Positions 1 to 12,218 of a stretch of 64,000 nt of DNA are shown piece after piece (positions within the stretch are counted from its first letter, which is position 1; the number at the start of each line of letters is the position of its first letter). The notes beneath the pieces were generated by a model. It was not told where the DNA came from and searched no databases. It worked only from the letters and a program-made list of their open reading frames with translations. Both the position numbers and the translations under genes were made by a program. The DNA comes from Cyclina sinensis (taxonomy: Eukaryota > Mollusca > Bivalvia > Venerida > Veneridae), in NCBI GenBank assembly GCA_012932295.1, contig JAAONU010000006.1, positions 31,956,882 through 32,020,881 of the forward strand. Reading direction: 5' to 3'.

Positions 1-136
1 ACACCAATCAAGTATAGCTTGTGTTCACCTATCCAATCATTTCTTTGGGCGCGAAATGGAGGAAGCAGATTTCAGGAATTCATATCTCAAAAATTGCCTT
101 TTATCGAAGACTTCGTCGTTTTGAAAGTAAAATGAG
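1..136 (+). promoter_or_regulatory. Possible CCAAT/E2F-type promoter and first (or internal) exon
   Basis: Two CCAAT motifs (about 4-8 and 33-37) precede TTTGGGCGCGAAA (about 45-57), which matches the E2F/DP consensus. The segment ends at position 136 with ATGAG followed by a strong donor, GTAAGT, from 137. Joined to the acceptor at 2980, the ATG at 132 stays in frame and gives Met-Arg-Gln followed by the exon at 2981. The same frame is open back to position 18, just after a TAG at 15-17, so the stretch could instead be an internal coding exon cut by the window edge. An overlapping ATG at 56 opens a different frame that stops after 22 codons. The promoter reading rests on motif clustering alone. 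Confidence 0.35.
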
Positions 137-2980
137 GTAAGTCAAAGTTTTTGTATAATACTTTCAGTTTTACTAAACTCATGCTTGGAATCAAATGCTT
201 GATCATGCCCTGCAATGAATGGCTTATGATGATTTTTGTATGCTTCCATTTTTAAATGGGTGTAAGTTCGGTAAATTGCAAGGCCGGTTAATTGTTGTTC
301 AACGTCAAAATTAAATTCCTTTTGCAGATATTAAACTGAATTTTGTTTTGAAAAATATTTAGCTATATTCAAATGACAAGCTTCATTATGTTCACATACC
401 TCAGAAATAGAATTATGAAGGTATAATAATGTAGAAAGAGATAAAAGTTTGTGTAAAGTATGTAATCAAGAAACAGTAGAATTAGAAGATAATTTTATAT
501 TATGTTGCTCAGGATACAGCTGTATAAGATCCATGTTCATGGTCTACTTTACAAAAGTTCAATGCATTAACGTCATCTCAAAGTAAAAAGATTTTGTAAT
601 GTTTTTATTATCTGTATACTTTAATGCATGTGATTGTCATTGCTGTTAGTTTTGTTTATTGAGTGTGTGTGTGTGTTTGTGCGCGTGCGTGCGTGCGTGC
701 GTGCGTGCGTGTGTGTATATAAATGGTCGAAGGCAAATGTATTGCTTATTCGAGATACCTAACTCCCAAAATGTGCATGGCCCGATCTTAGAAAATTCAC
801 AAATCTTATGTTATCGAAAAAGAAGAAAAACATTTTAGGAATTTGTAAATTTTTGACAAAAGCGTATTGTATAAAGAACACTATTTAATAAATACATATT
901 TAGTTTATTACATTCCCATTATAAACTCAAATTAAATGTTAATGGATACCATATCTATCTTTTTGTTTATATGTATGTGTTGCGCATGAACTGTATTTGT
1001 AAAAATGTTTCACTGTGCATTAGCCAAAGACATGCGTTATGTAGATTTGCTAATAATGGTTGTTGTTGTTGTCGTTCTGCTGATTGCCAATAAACTGAAA
1101 CTATTGTTACACTGCGAATGCTTCTGTTATAAAATAGTTTTTAATAGAGATGAGTGATAATTGGATGATTGTTTTGATTTACTTTGTCATTCAAGAACAT
1201 TCTCACTTACTAATCTTTGAATCAACGTCGAAATCAACCATGCATTCGTGAAAAAATAATACATTTATCAGGCACGTATATACGTACATGATCTTTGAAT
1301 ATGAAAATTAGAAATTGATTTTATTTTTTGAAAGAAGATTACTCTTTTGATTTATGTTTTGAATTGAATTCTATTACTTTTAAACAGAATATGATGATAA
1401 GAGTACTGCTGGTCATTAGATTATATCAAATGATAAATTTAAATGAAAAGAAGAATAAAAACAAGACTTTCTCTCTTGAATACCAAATTAATCAAATTAT
1501 CGCATTTTTATGACGGCAATTTTCTTTCATAATTGGTAACATGATTTTATATAGAAAAAAACCCCAGAGAAATCGGTACCTAAAGAATATTGTTGGTAAT
1601 TTTATAAAGTTGAGATAGTGATAAAGTTGGTGTGAAAAGCACCTTTGATGACCGATATTAATTGGTGTATTTGTGCAATTGCTATAAATATAGAGTTGTA
1701 TATAAAAATATATTAATTAGTGATGTATCGAGTATTGATGTGTTGCGGTATATTGTAAAGTTTTTTTATATTTTAAATGTGTTTTCATTTTAATACATTG
1801 CCGTTATTAGATCATAAACCGATTTAAATCAAAGATCAAGCTGTAATCATTGAATACATTACTTCCTTCGGCGTCATTTTAAGTGCGAAAAAGTAACTAT
1901 GATTATAAAATTTTAGAATCAGTTATAATAATTTTTATAATGATAATTGCTACACATATTATATAGTTACTTGCTGAGACAAATTTATAACATATTTAAC
2001 GACCGACACGTGTCGTTAACACCTTTCTATGATCATTAGTGTACCCAAGCATGCCTTTTCACACCTACTTTATCACCTTTTATGGTTACATACAGTATTT
2101 TTATTGTTACCAATTTTTCCCTTTTTTTACTATATAAAATCATGTTACCGATATTTCGGTAAATCTTTTGCATATTAAAAGATAAGTGGGACTGAATAAT
2201 TCTGTGAATAGCCCTGATAGATAATTGATTATTTGGTTAAACATTCACAAATGTCGGCAATTAGATAAGTAACCACAGTTTAGCGATTATCGAAATCAAA
2301 ATAAAGAAAATTAAAGATTTTATTAATTAAAGACAAAATATGATTATATAAGACGCACTGGTAATGAAATTGTAAAATGTGTAACATCCTGTTCCTAGTT
2401 CCTTAACAAAATTGACTAAAGAATTGTTTTTAATTGACAACGCATGTACATACACTCCAAAGTTTTTGTAATTTCTTTAGAATAAATATTTTCATCGGCG
2501 CTAAGAACTCACAACGCTAATCAATAAACTAGTGTATATAGCATATTATGCATATTCTTCGCTTTACATATATTTACCTTACTTCTCCTTACTAATCTCT
2601 ACGCATCATTACTTTTTATATTTACGCATCCTTACTTATCTTTATGCATCCTTACTTCTTATTTGTCTTTATGCATCCATTCTTCCTTACGTTTATGCGC
2701 ACCATGTTTTCTGCACAATACGCATGCGCAACTTTTAAACATGTGAAAAATAAGTCTATGTAAAACTGACAACACTCAATAATAGTAAGAATGAAAGTAA
2801 TTAATTGATGAAATATGCAACTCTTAATCATTCCAGCATCTTTCCATGACAATAACAATTTCGAAATAGGTAATACAATTTTTTATGCAAAAGCGATCAA
2901 ACACGGACAGTAAATGTTTAAAAGTAATAATTGAAAATTGATCAAAATACAAAATCAATACTATCATTTTGTATTTTCAG
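137..2980 (+). other. Putative intron or unannotated AT-rich stretch
   Basis: It lies between the donor at 137 and the acceptor TTTTCAG ending at 2980. I see no convincing coding exon inside. It holds a (TG)n/(GC)n tract near 661-716, a short GTTGTT run near 1060 and AT-rich sequence. Additional small exons cannot be excluded. Confidence 0.35.
661..718. repeat. (TG)n/(CGTG)n microsatellite
   Basis: Alternating purine-pyrimidine run of TG dinucleotides interrupted by a GCGTGCGTGC block, seen directly. Confidence 0.9.
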
Positions 2981-3083
2981 ACAAATGGACCTTCATGATG
3001 TCATTGCAGAGCTGCAGGAGCAGATGCAAGTCTTGCACGAGTCCCAGAAAAAGTCACAGCCACAAGACAATGAAGCAGAATAA
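2981..3083 (+). CDS. Candidate last coding exon, short coiled-coil tail, unknown gene
   Basis: A pyrimidine-rich acceptor (TATTTTCAG, ending 2980) is followed by an open frame that reaches a TAA at 3081-3083. From the ATG at 2985 it encodes 32 residues: MDLHDVIAELQEQMQVL, then a Gln/Lys-rich stretch and an acidic end (DNEAE). Heptad-spaced hydrophobics suggest a short coiled coil. AATAAA follows at 3096-3101, only 13 bp after the stop, so the 3' UTR would be very short. The reading phase agrees with the donor at 136 (AG|A completes an Arg codon), which would make a product of about 35 residues, or a longer one if upstream exons exist. Base composition is clearly less AT-rich than the surroundings. 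I do not recognise the family, and it could be a chance open frame. Confidence 0.4.
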
Positions 3084-3095
3084 AATAACAAAAAG

Positions 3096-3101
3096 AATAA
3101 A
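3096..3101 (+). terminator. Poly(A) signal AATAAA
   Basis: AATAAA lies 13 bp past the stop of the candidate exon at 2981-3083. Such hexamers are common in AT-rich DNA, so support comes mainly from its position. Confidence 0.35.
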
Positions 3102-3109
3102 ACTTTATG

Positions 3110-3880
3110 AAATGCATGTTGTAAATGTATGTCCGTGTTAGAAACAGTGAAATAACTCACAATAATCCAATAATTTAGTATGTTTATCTGTGCACGTGAA
3201 ACTGGGTCTTATATATAAGCTGTGATCGTAGCAAGTAAAAATGACACTTCCACATAGTTTTTATAAGATTTTTTAAAATATTTCTCATTTATATGTAGTA
3301 CAGCTAAACAATGACCCGTGACTACATACACATACAGTGATACTTGGATTTCTATTGATTAACGATAACGTATGAAACAATACCAATGGCATAAGCTGAC
3401 AAATCTTTGATATTACATATGTTATTGTAATTTGAATATATGTTTCCAAGTGGCCAAGGTTCACTAGTCATTGTTTGCATAACTTCAAGATTGATTTCAG
3501 TTATGTTCTTATCATTGCAATATGCTTGGTTTTATTACTGATTGTTACTCTTTTATGATCATATTACATTTATTAATAAACTTGTTTATAAAATACTATT
3601 CATTAAATTCAGAACTAATTTGAATTACTTTTGTTTGTGCAATTCCTCATCCTTAACAAGTTACTCAGTTATTTTTTATCATGCTGATGGCATATCTCGT
3701 GTACGCCAAAGTAAACTTACTGTCAGTATATCTAGTTAAAAAAGGTATGTTTCCTACCGTTCTCTCAGACATTGCAGGTCTATATTTTTTCGTATGCTTC
3801 AAGTAGATACGATGAGGACCTAACTAGTCCGTTCTAGAAATGAGTAGTAACTACATATAATGATCCCGCACATCATGTAC
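3110..3880. other. No recognisable feature
   Basis: AT-rich sequence between the candidate 3' end and the CCGTAT-rich cluster. The short open frames here look random. Confidence 0.5.
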
Positions 3881-3889
3881 ATGTATATT

Positions 3890-4512
3890 ATCAGTCTATA
3901 TTTGGTTCTCGTATCCTGTAATATATCATGTCCGTATTCTTGATCCGTACATGTAATATAATAAGTCCGTATATGTGTCATGTACGGTTTTTAGCTTTCC
4001 AGTATTCATTGAAAATACAATTCCGTATTTCCTACGTATATCTACAATATACAAAGTCCGTATTCTTACCCAGTATATGTGTCATATACGCTTTAAAGCA
4101 TTTCCGTATTCTATGAAAATACATTTCCGTATATTCGTCGTATATCTCTAGTATACATAGTCCGTATTCTATCCCGTATATGCATCATGTACGATTTTTA
4201 GCTTTCCCGTATTCTATAAAAATACAAGTCCGTATATCCTCCGTATACTATAAAACTATATGTTGTTATAGCCCGTATATGGTTGAAATACGGGTTTTGT
4301 ACTGTGCGTATATTACAAATATACGGACACATATACATACATGTATATTGGAAGAATACGGAAATCCGTATTTGTAATGACAAATATACGGAGTTCCCGT
4401 ATACCCGATGTTCCGAATACGGATTAGTATATTATGTCCGTATATTATGCGAATACGTCCCGTATATGTTCGTATATCTAAAAAATACGGGATCGTACAC
4501 TTCCGTATATTG
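3890..4512. repeat. CCGTAT/ATACGG-rich repeat cluster
   Basis: Dozens of copies of CCGTAT and its complement ATACGG are packed into about 600 bp. In the first half they form loose units of about 35-70 bp such as TCCGTATTC...CCCGTATATGTGTCATGTACG. In the second half the motif occurs in both orientations (GAATACGG, CCGTATAC), so the block can fold on itself. Short open frames across it are artefacts of the periodic sequence. It may be the subterminal-repeat region of a non-autonomous DNA element or a decayed satellite. Confidence 0.7.
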
Positions 4513-4785
4513 GTGTATTTTTCGCAGTGATTCTTGCAAGATATTACAGTTAGTTATAGTATTTTTTCGATCATACAGATTTTCCCGTAATGTCCTCCAT
4601 ACTGTATATGTAAAGCAGTTTTTATTAGATTAATCAAAACAAGCATATGCTATTCGGTAATATCAATAATTTGGAAAGAGGATATTCATATCACTATCAA
4701 CCGATCTCAGTGAACTTTTTTCAGCTTTGCTCCGTTGAAACATACTCTATTGCATAACTTAAGTTGAAATTAAGAGAGAATCACG

Positions 4786-4986
4786 GAGTGGATGAGTGTG
4801 CGGTGGTAACGTGCTTGACTGGTAATCTAGGGGTGTTGAGATCGATTCCCCGCTCCTCTGCTAAATTTACTAAATGTCTTCTGGTTGAATCCAATGTATC
4901 AGTGCTGAACACTGAGCATGCAACCTGAGGGACGTGTCTGAATGGGATGCTTTTTGTATCTTGTACTATTCTCCACTAATAAACTA
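4786..4986 (+). repeat. tRNA-derived SINE (head and body)
   Basis: The head (about 4786-4862) reads like a degenerate tRNA gene. An A-box-like GTGCGGTGGTAACGTGC is followed by a B box, GAGATCGATTCC, about 35 bp later. It does not fold as a full tRNA and continues into a non-tRNA body ending near CTCCACTAATAAAC, which fits a SINE. Confidence 0.6.
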
Positions 4987-4999
4987 ATTTCTGCAGGGA

Positions 5000-5520
5000 T
5001 TGTAGGTCATATGAGCACTTGTACCAAAGACAAATAACTCAAATGGAAACATAAAAGAGAAAATCCCTCTTACTTTACGATATTAGATTCCTAATACCCT
5101 ACCTCCACTCTTTGGTTTTATAACAGTAGCATAACAGCGCGAATTTATCATTTATATGTTTTTCTATTTTTTCATTATTTCTCTGGACTGATATTCTCTT
5201 TGCGGTAACGGTAGAATGATCTCACAAGAAAAGAAAAAATAAAAGTTTTCATATCACAGTACTGTATGGAAGTATAATATACGATACGATACTTAATAAG
5301 TTCAGTTCACACTGAAGTTCAAAAGCAAACCTTTCTGAATGCGTACCAGTAAAAATGTTACCATATCCTGAAACATTATTTGTTTTATTCCTAAAATTTC
5401 AAGGAGGTTTACAGCGACTGACTCACAGAATTTAGCTGTGATTTTTTTCTTATTTAAGATAAGTATATATACTATCGAAAAAATGATATAATGCTTCTAA
5501 ACACACAAAAAAAGTTTTGA
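5000..5520. other. No recognisable feature
   Basis: AT-rich sequence without a supported exon or repeat. Confidence 0.5.
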
Positions 5521-5523
5521 CTT

Positions 5524-5598
5524 AACCAGGATTCGAACCCCTGTCTTTTCGGTCAATAAAATATTGAGCAATGATCTTGACCACTGAGCCACAGCATC
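5524..5598 (-). repeat. tRNA-like SINE head, minus strand
   Basis: On the minus strand the segment reads GCTGTGGCTCAGTGGTCAAG (A box), an AT-rich middle, then GGGGTTCGAATCCTGG (B box and T arm), with tRNA-like spacing. The AT-rich anticodon region and lack of clean acceptor-stem pairing favour a SINE or tRNA-like relic over a functional tRNA. Confidence 0.55.
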
Positions 5599-5599
5599 A

Positions 5600-7840
5600 A
5601 ATTAACAAAATGTGTCAAAACTAATGCTATATCTGAAGTATCTACACTGTGACAAATAGGGTAAATATTTTAACAAATAAAAGCTTGTAAAACTTTATAT
5701 TTTGATTTTTTTTGTAACAAATAATGAGTCATTTGCTTAGATTAAATATGTTCTTTACTTCCAGCAAGATGTATAAACATATTCTTGTTTGCATCGTTTG
5801 TGTGTGAGTCAGTCGCTTTAAGTGGAAGTATTGATCCAATTTGCAAATTTATAAGTCTTACACATGTACATGTGTCTTCATGGACAATGTAGAAATTTAG
5901 ATAATGCCCCTGTTTTAACATGTTCATATTGATAATAATAAGTTAGATAAAATGTAGTTAGGTACTCAGTTTGCAGAGACTTTATATAAAAGATCGATAG
6001 CTTTGAAAATAAAAGGTGTGAATCGATGAACCACTGCATCATTTAATTTGAACTGGAAACTTTCTAATTGTATTCTTTCAGTAACAAAACTGTATTTACT
6101 GTTAAATTTAACCATGCTTGTGAAGAATTTGAAATTATTTTCTTTTGAAATATACTGTTTACTTCTTCCTCATAAAAATATTGTCTGAATTTGTTTGAAT
6201 AATTCTGAATTTATCTGAATTCATAGTGAATACCTCTAAAAAAAACTTATCTGTATGAATAGTTCTGTTTTTTTTTATTTTATTTTTTTTTGGGGGGGGG
6301 GGGCGAGGAGGGACTGAAAATTTCTGAAAATATGCTGAATATTTTCTAATTATATATTTGCTATTCAGACATTTGAAAACTGCATGAATATGAAAGTAAG
6401 AATCATTCAAAAGACTGGTTATCTGCATTATTCTGAGTGCAAATATTCTACGTTTTTCAGTATTTTGAGTTTAACAGAATTTTCAGATTCGCTTGTATAA
6501 ATTTATCAAAGAACTAAATGAAACAAAAAAGTTAATAGTCACAAGTTTTAAACATCAGCTTTTTATTTTCAATTTTTTTTTTTTCAATATTTCATATCTT
6601 TTAAATATGTCAAAAAGATTACAAAATCATCACGGTAACATGAAAAAAATCTAATGCAAAATTGTAAAAATAACTCAGACATGTGTCAATGCACTGATTT
6701 TAAACTCTGATTTTGTCTGAATACTCAGATGAATTGATGACAGTCATTATAATTCTTACGTACAAATCAGGGCTTAAAATGTATAGATTGAAATTCATGT
6801 TATATGTGTTTTTTTCTTTTGAAAAATAATTGAAAGCAATTACATCTTAACAAACAACATGCTACTTGCATGTTACACTCTTTCATATTACACTTTAAAA
6901 TTAGTTGATACAATAATCTGGATTATTCGGATAGTTGTGTCTTAAAGTTTCAAAGTATGATTTTTCAACTTAAAAAAATATAATAATACTACTACTAATA
7001 ATAATAAAGGATAAAATGTTTGTGTTAAGAAAAATATCCTGACATTAATACAACAATTATTGATAAGTTGATTGTTAATTTTTTCGTGCTATTCAAAATA
7101 TAAGCTGCTCTATGCATAACTGGCCACATGCATACATAATAGAGTAACTATATTTACCATTTCACTTTCATTTCATCAATTATGAAACTTATGTTAAATT
7201 TGCCTATAAAATATTTCCTGAATGGTTATTACACCAAGCACAAGTGAGGACACACTTTGTTTATTATAGCAAACTTGAAATAAATCTAAACGTGTTTATA
7301 TTTTAAAGACTTTTCATACAAGAAAAGCAGTTTTGTTTCCTCAAGTGGTATAGTACAATTGAAAGTTACTTTTCAGGAGTATACCTGTTTATCATCTTTA
7401 AACTTAATTCTGTTTCTTTTTATTTCATTCATTTATTTTTTGTAGACCAATACAACTTAACACTTTTCTATTTCAAAGTTTTGAAAACTTATCTGTTAAC
7501 ATAATGTGGTTAGAATAACATTAATACTGCTGGTCTGTGCACAGCAGGTCATCAAATATTTATAACAACTTATAATTAATTGACCAGGCAAATTAATCAC
7601 ATTACAGGCCTATGCATTTTCTAGATGCTTGTAAAATAGGGTTATAGAAGTTTCTGCTGTGTGTTATCTTGCTCTGTATCAATTCATTAGGAGTAACAGA
7701 GGTCACAGTCAGGCTATAATGTCATGCTGAGCAGCTAAAGATAATACTGGAAAGTCTTGAAGGTTAACCTTGTGTTGATTTGCTACAGTTCTGTGGTTAG
7801 ATATTCAAAGCCGTTTATCAAACATCTTAACCAATCAGAT
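5600..7840. other. No gene seen; AT-rich with a T/G homopolymer block
   Basis: No supported exon. A T-rich run followed by a run of about 12 G lies at about 6268-6303, and a TAA/TAC-type microsatellite lies near 6980-7010. Many short CTGAAT/TCTGAAT motifs occur at 6180-6730 without regular spacing. Confidence 0.5.
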
Positions 7841-7848
7841 TATATTTT

Positions 7849-8178
7849 TATGGCGTACCATTAGGGTTTTTATTGCTAGACCCAGCATCATGATAAAGTT
7901 TTAGCATCATGCAGGGTCACGAAAATTATTTTTAAGCATCATACAGGGTCATGACAATTATTTTCAGCATCATACAGAGTCATGTAAAATAAATCCTGCA
8001 TCATACTGGAAGAATATTTTCAAAAACCCTGCATCATGCAGAGTCATGCTTAAAAAGGACTTTTCACCCTTCGGTGCGTCAGAAAGTTTTCAGCATCATG
8101 CAGGATTATTTTCCATGACCCTGCATTATGCTAGCCGAAAAATACGCGCGTTTGTCTGGCCAATCAGGATCGGTGTTA
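7849..8178 (+). repeat. Left arm of the 9.1 kb inverted-repeat element
   Basis: It contains about eight imperfect copies of CATCATGCAGGGTCATG spaced about 35-70 bp apart, then GCTAGCCG...CCAATCAGGATCGGTGTTA. Nearly every motif recurs in reverse complement at 16552-16905. Confidence 0.8.
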
Positions 8179-8179
8179 C

Positions 8180-9420
8180 ATAACTTGGTTTTCACGAGGT
8201 GATAATATTGTTTATAAAAGCAAACTGTAATTTCTAAGTAATATTTTTAACAGAACAGATATATCTTATATTGGAATAAAACATTGACATGCTTTTTACA
8301 AAACTCATATTGTATGTACACTATAAGGTTATATACTACGTGTGTAATGACGGAGTCGAAGCAGTGAATGTATTACATGTATTACAAAGCACGTTTGTTT
8401 AACAGAAGTTCAAAAACTGAGAGCAGGGTGAAAAAATACATATTTCTTACTCCATTAACAGACATTATAATACAAAGTCATATTCATCTTCAGTGTCCTT
8501 ACAAACTCATAAAAATCATTTTCTAATTTGTGCTCCTTTACTATTTGCGATCAGTTAGCGAAATATTAGTCAATATACTAAATCTGATTTTAATGAGATT
8601 GGTGTCGTTACAATTGCATACATGTCGTGTGCAATTTCTTTGACTTTTGTTAACGTTATTATGACAGCTAAAAGATGATTATCTAATCTTTGCTAAAACG
8701 AAACAAAACAATGCACTTCCAGAAAGAAAGTTATTTCATAATGTGTGCGTTTTGCTTACTTTGCAGTTGATTATAACCGAAATCACAAAATCAGATGAGG
8801 AAAGTGTCTAAATTGGCTACCCCAGGGGGAAAGGAATATTCAAAGTTGTTACTCAATCTGCTGCTAAAATCTCGAACTGATAACGAAATGATCAAATTAA
8901 TTAGCTGGAATAGCTCTGTTATACAAACTTGTTCCAGTGATTGTGTTGAATACCGCTGACATGGGGTCATGTAGTGAGTGTTTTCCTACGAGATTGTACT
9001 TAAACGGATCATCATGATGCAGAATATAAGACGACACGTGCATTGTATCATAGATCAAATATTGCCTATTTACATGAAACACTTTACAAATTTCATGGAT
9101 GTAGCTTCAAAACAAAAAAGTAGATCAATATGTCAAGGTAAGATATGTCAAGGTCAAAGTCAAAGATGGTCTGCATGCATAATTATACACCTAGTTGAAA
9201 TTTCAAAGATGCAGCGTCAAAACACGTCTCTGTAAGTCACGACATATGGGGATCACAAAAGCTCACCTTGAACACTTTCTGCTCAGGTGAGTTAAAGGCA
9301 ATATAACAGTACATTTATCTATTTTGACACCGCCATGGCCAACGAAACAACAAGTCCAAAATTAAGTATGATCTCAGGATTAATTAGAGTTAACAAAACT
9401 CAACGATATAATATTTATGT
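8180..9420. other. Interior of inverted-repeat element, no gene
   Basis: No coding exon recognised. A short stretch near 9130-9165 contains TGTCAAGGTCAAAG-type motifs like those of the tandem array at 18.1-19.7 kb. Confidence 0.5.
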
Positions 9421-9429
9421 TCGGGACTC

Positions 9430-9500
9430 TATAGCTATGTGGGTAGGGCCTTCGCCTTTGATTCAGAAGGTCCCGGGATTGAATTCCAGCTGGATCCCAA
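9430..9500 (+). repeat. tRNA-derived SINE head
   Basis: TAGCTATGTGGGTAGGGC (A-box region), CTTCGCCTTTGATTCAGAAG (anticodon-arm region) and GTCCCGGGATTGAATTCC (degenerate B box) occur in tRNA order and spacing. The B box has lost the canonical GGTTCGA, so this is a decayed SINE and not a tRNA gene. Confidence 0.6.
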
Positions 9501-9599
9501 TATGTGATGTCATATATGCCTTATATCACCTACTAATAACGGACGTTACTGGCTGTCTCTCAGAACATACTGTAAAGAAAGTCATGAAGTACTAACCCT

Positions 9600-10320
9600 G
9601 ATAATAGTTAATTGCATATTATGACAGAGTTAATGTTTTTTTTCATTGAGGATAAAAAGAAATAAAACGTACAATGTTGAAAACCTTTTTATGTATGTCG
9701 ATATTAACACGATAATACATGTCTTGAGTTCAAAAGATGTCATCCTTTGTGTACTAAAGAAATCTACACAATTATACAGAATATGCCAACTAGGACAGGA
9801 GTCCATCTATTTACATTGCGGTCAAATTGAAAATAATCATTAGGTGTGCCATATTCTTAATATGTCAGTATCTACACGATAACCCATGTTTAAGAATCGA
9901 AAGTTGTCACACTTTTTGTACGATCTACATTTATGTTGTACGATATACCCTCTAGAAATAAAAAATATAAAAACGGTGAGTAGAATACATGTACAGATAT
10001 AGATTTTATATATATATTATCAAGACAGTGTGATTTGGAGGATGTTTGACAGTCAGATTATAGATATGCACTGATATTGATTATCACTGATTTTCTCGAC
10101 AAACCAGTTCGTAAAGAAAGTAAAATAGTTTTAATTCATTCTCAATGCTTGATGTCTTTGTCGTTAATCTGGTCAAATACAAAAAGTATGTCAGTTACAC
10201 ATGGAATTAGTAAACACATGGTCTCAAACTGACAATCTTTCTTTTCAATAACACAATACAAAATATTTCAAAATATTTGTAACTTTGTTATTATATATTT
10301 TTGTCATACAAAGACATTGT
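9600..10320. other. No recognisable feature
   Basis: AT-rich interior of the large inverted-repeat element. The open frames look random. Confidence 0.5.
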
Positions 10321-10334
10321 AATGTTTAGATTTT

Positions 10335-11345
10335 ATGTTTGTGAAGTTGGTGGCCTTTCGGCCTAACTTCTGTGACCTAACGGCCTAACCGTAGCGGTCT
10401 GCCAGCGAAACAGCCTAAAAAATACAGTGTGTATCACAATAGAAATAGTATCTTTGAACTAAATGTCAACAATCAAAGGGGTTTGGGGTTTATTTTTGAA
10501 AATTAAAAAAAAAAGGTTTTGTTTTTTTTTCATGAAAAGAATTATTTGCTAGGTCCAGCGGCCTAAGAATTACAAAGTGTTTCACAGTTTAAATGGTACT
10601 TTTTGAGCTCAGTTAAAACAAACAACATAAACAAAAGGGGTTTGGGATTTTTTTTTTGCAATTATAAGAAATAGGGGTTTATTTTTCAGGAAAAGAATTT
10701 TCTATCTTTATGCTGCTAGCGGCCCAGCGGCTTAGCGATCAAAGTTATACATGTTGTATCATAGTAAAAATTGTATTTCTGACCTCAGTTCAAACAAACA
10801 ACAAAAACAAACGGGATTGGGGTGTCCTTTTGAAACTTTTCTTAGGCTGACAGCGGCCTTAGGTATATAAAGCGCATCACAATTAAAATAGCATTTCTGA
10901 ACCCAGTTCAAACTAACAAAATAAACAAAAGGGGTTTTGCATTTACTTTTGCAAATTCAAAACAGGTGTTTTTAAGAACTTGTTATCTTAAGGCTGTTAG
11001 GTTTTTCATTAACAGAATTATTTGCTTTTTAGGCTGCTGGCGGTTCAGAGAGTAAATAGTATTTCTGAACTTAATTTTAAGCAAACATAAACAAAAAAAA
11101 ACTTTGGTGAACATTCGCAAATTTAAAAAAAAGTATTTTTTCATGAAGAGTAGCTCTTGCTTTTTTAGGCTGCTGGCGGCCAAGATTGTCACAGTTGAAA
11201 AAGTTTTTCTGAACTCAGTTCAAACAAACAACATAAACAAAAGGGCTTTGGGGTGTATAATTGCAACTTTAAAAATTACGATTTTTATAAAAGAATACTT
11301 GTTAGGGGATTTGCCACTTGCGGTCCGGCGGCCTTAGATATACGT
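10335..11345 (+). repeat. Left long arm of foldback-like element
   Basis: About six units of about 150 bp. Each joins a GGCCTAACGGCC-like GC-rich block, a region like CACAATAGAAATAGTATTTCTGAACTCAGTT, and AACAAACAACATAAACAAAAGGGGTTTGGGG. The complement of these units fills 13765-14744. Confidence 0.75.
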
Positions 11346-11830
11346 TGTGTTTTAAAGTAAGAGAATTATTTCTTAACTCAGTTTCAACAAAAAACATAAT
11401 CTATCTGTCTCTCATAACCTGAAAAAGAAAAGAAAGAAAAGAGATAGAAAGAAAAACAGAAAGAAAGAGCGAGTGAGCGAGTGAGTGAATGGGTGGGTGG
11501 GTGAGTGAGTGAGTGAGTCGGTCGGTCGGTCGGTCGGTCAGTCAATTATCAATAAGAAAGTAAATACGAATATATTTAATCCGACCTACCTTAAATATTT
11601 TATTAACTTACTTACTTACTTATTGGCTCACTCAGTCACTGTCCGATCGATTGATCGACCGGCCGCCCGGCTGATTGACCAAGCAACCGACCGACTCTCT
11701 TTTCTTCTTTCTTTCTTTCTTTTTAAAATAGTGAGAAATAAATAGATTATGTCACTTGTTAAAAGTGAGTGCAGAAATACTTCTTTTACAATAAAACACA
11801 ACGTCTATCTAAGACCGCTGCGCTGCTAGT
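11322..11830. repeat. Secondary palindrome inside the foldback-like element
   Basis: The left half (11322-11545) has CGGCCTTAGATATACGTTGTGTTTTA, then ACATAATCTAT, A/G-rich GAAAGAAAG and GTGAGTGAGTCGGTCGGTC. The right half (11612-11830) has the reverse-complement series in reverse order, ending CAACGTCTATCTAAGACCGCTGC. The centre is a (GGTC)n/(GTGA)n simple repeat facing a (TTAC)n tract. Confidence 0.7.
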
Positions 11831-11834
11831 AGTC

Positions 11835-12175
11835 TACAAATCAGTTCTTGGAAAAACCGGAGGAAATCGGCTCAATCTGAGCTGATTCTTATCAGTAGGC
11901 ACATCAGTGAGAATTGCCCCTAACAGTTATGAATCAGTTAGCACCAGCTTGTGTTTGTTTATAGTCTGCTGACCACTCCAGTAATGAATTAATGCTATTG
12001 CAGCAACATCTTCATTATCAGCGTTTAACCAAATCATGTAGAAAATTAGAAAATAAAAATATATGTACATCTAGTTAATGTTTCCACAATATTGATTTTT
12101 AAGTAATAATGACTTCTGTTATAATTGATTTTTTTTGTATTACTTTTTTTTACAAACAGCTTAAAAACTGTATAA
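11835..12175. other. Spacer within foldback-like element
   Basis: No feature recognised. Confidence 0.5.

Positions 12176-12176
<1 letters not shown>

Positions 12177-12210
<34 letters not shown>
12177..12210. repeat. (CA)n microsatellite
   Basis: Uninterrupted CA dinucleotides immediately to the left of a small inverted-repeat element. Confidence 0.9.
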
Positions 12211-12213
<3 letters not shown>

Positions 12214-12218
12214 GTAAC

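Noticed and set aside
4283..4633. 116-codon frame in the CCGTAT cluster
   Set aside because: Tyr/Ile/Arg-rich product dictated by the repeated hexamer; no splice or start context.
4786..4862. Functional tRNA genes at 4.8, 5.5, 9.4, 43.9 and 53.0 kb
   Set aside because: A and B boxes are present but stems do not pair well and the sequences continue into non-tRNA bodies, so SINE heads are likelier.
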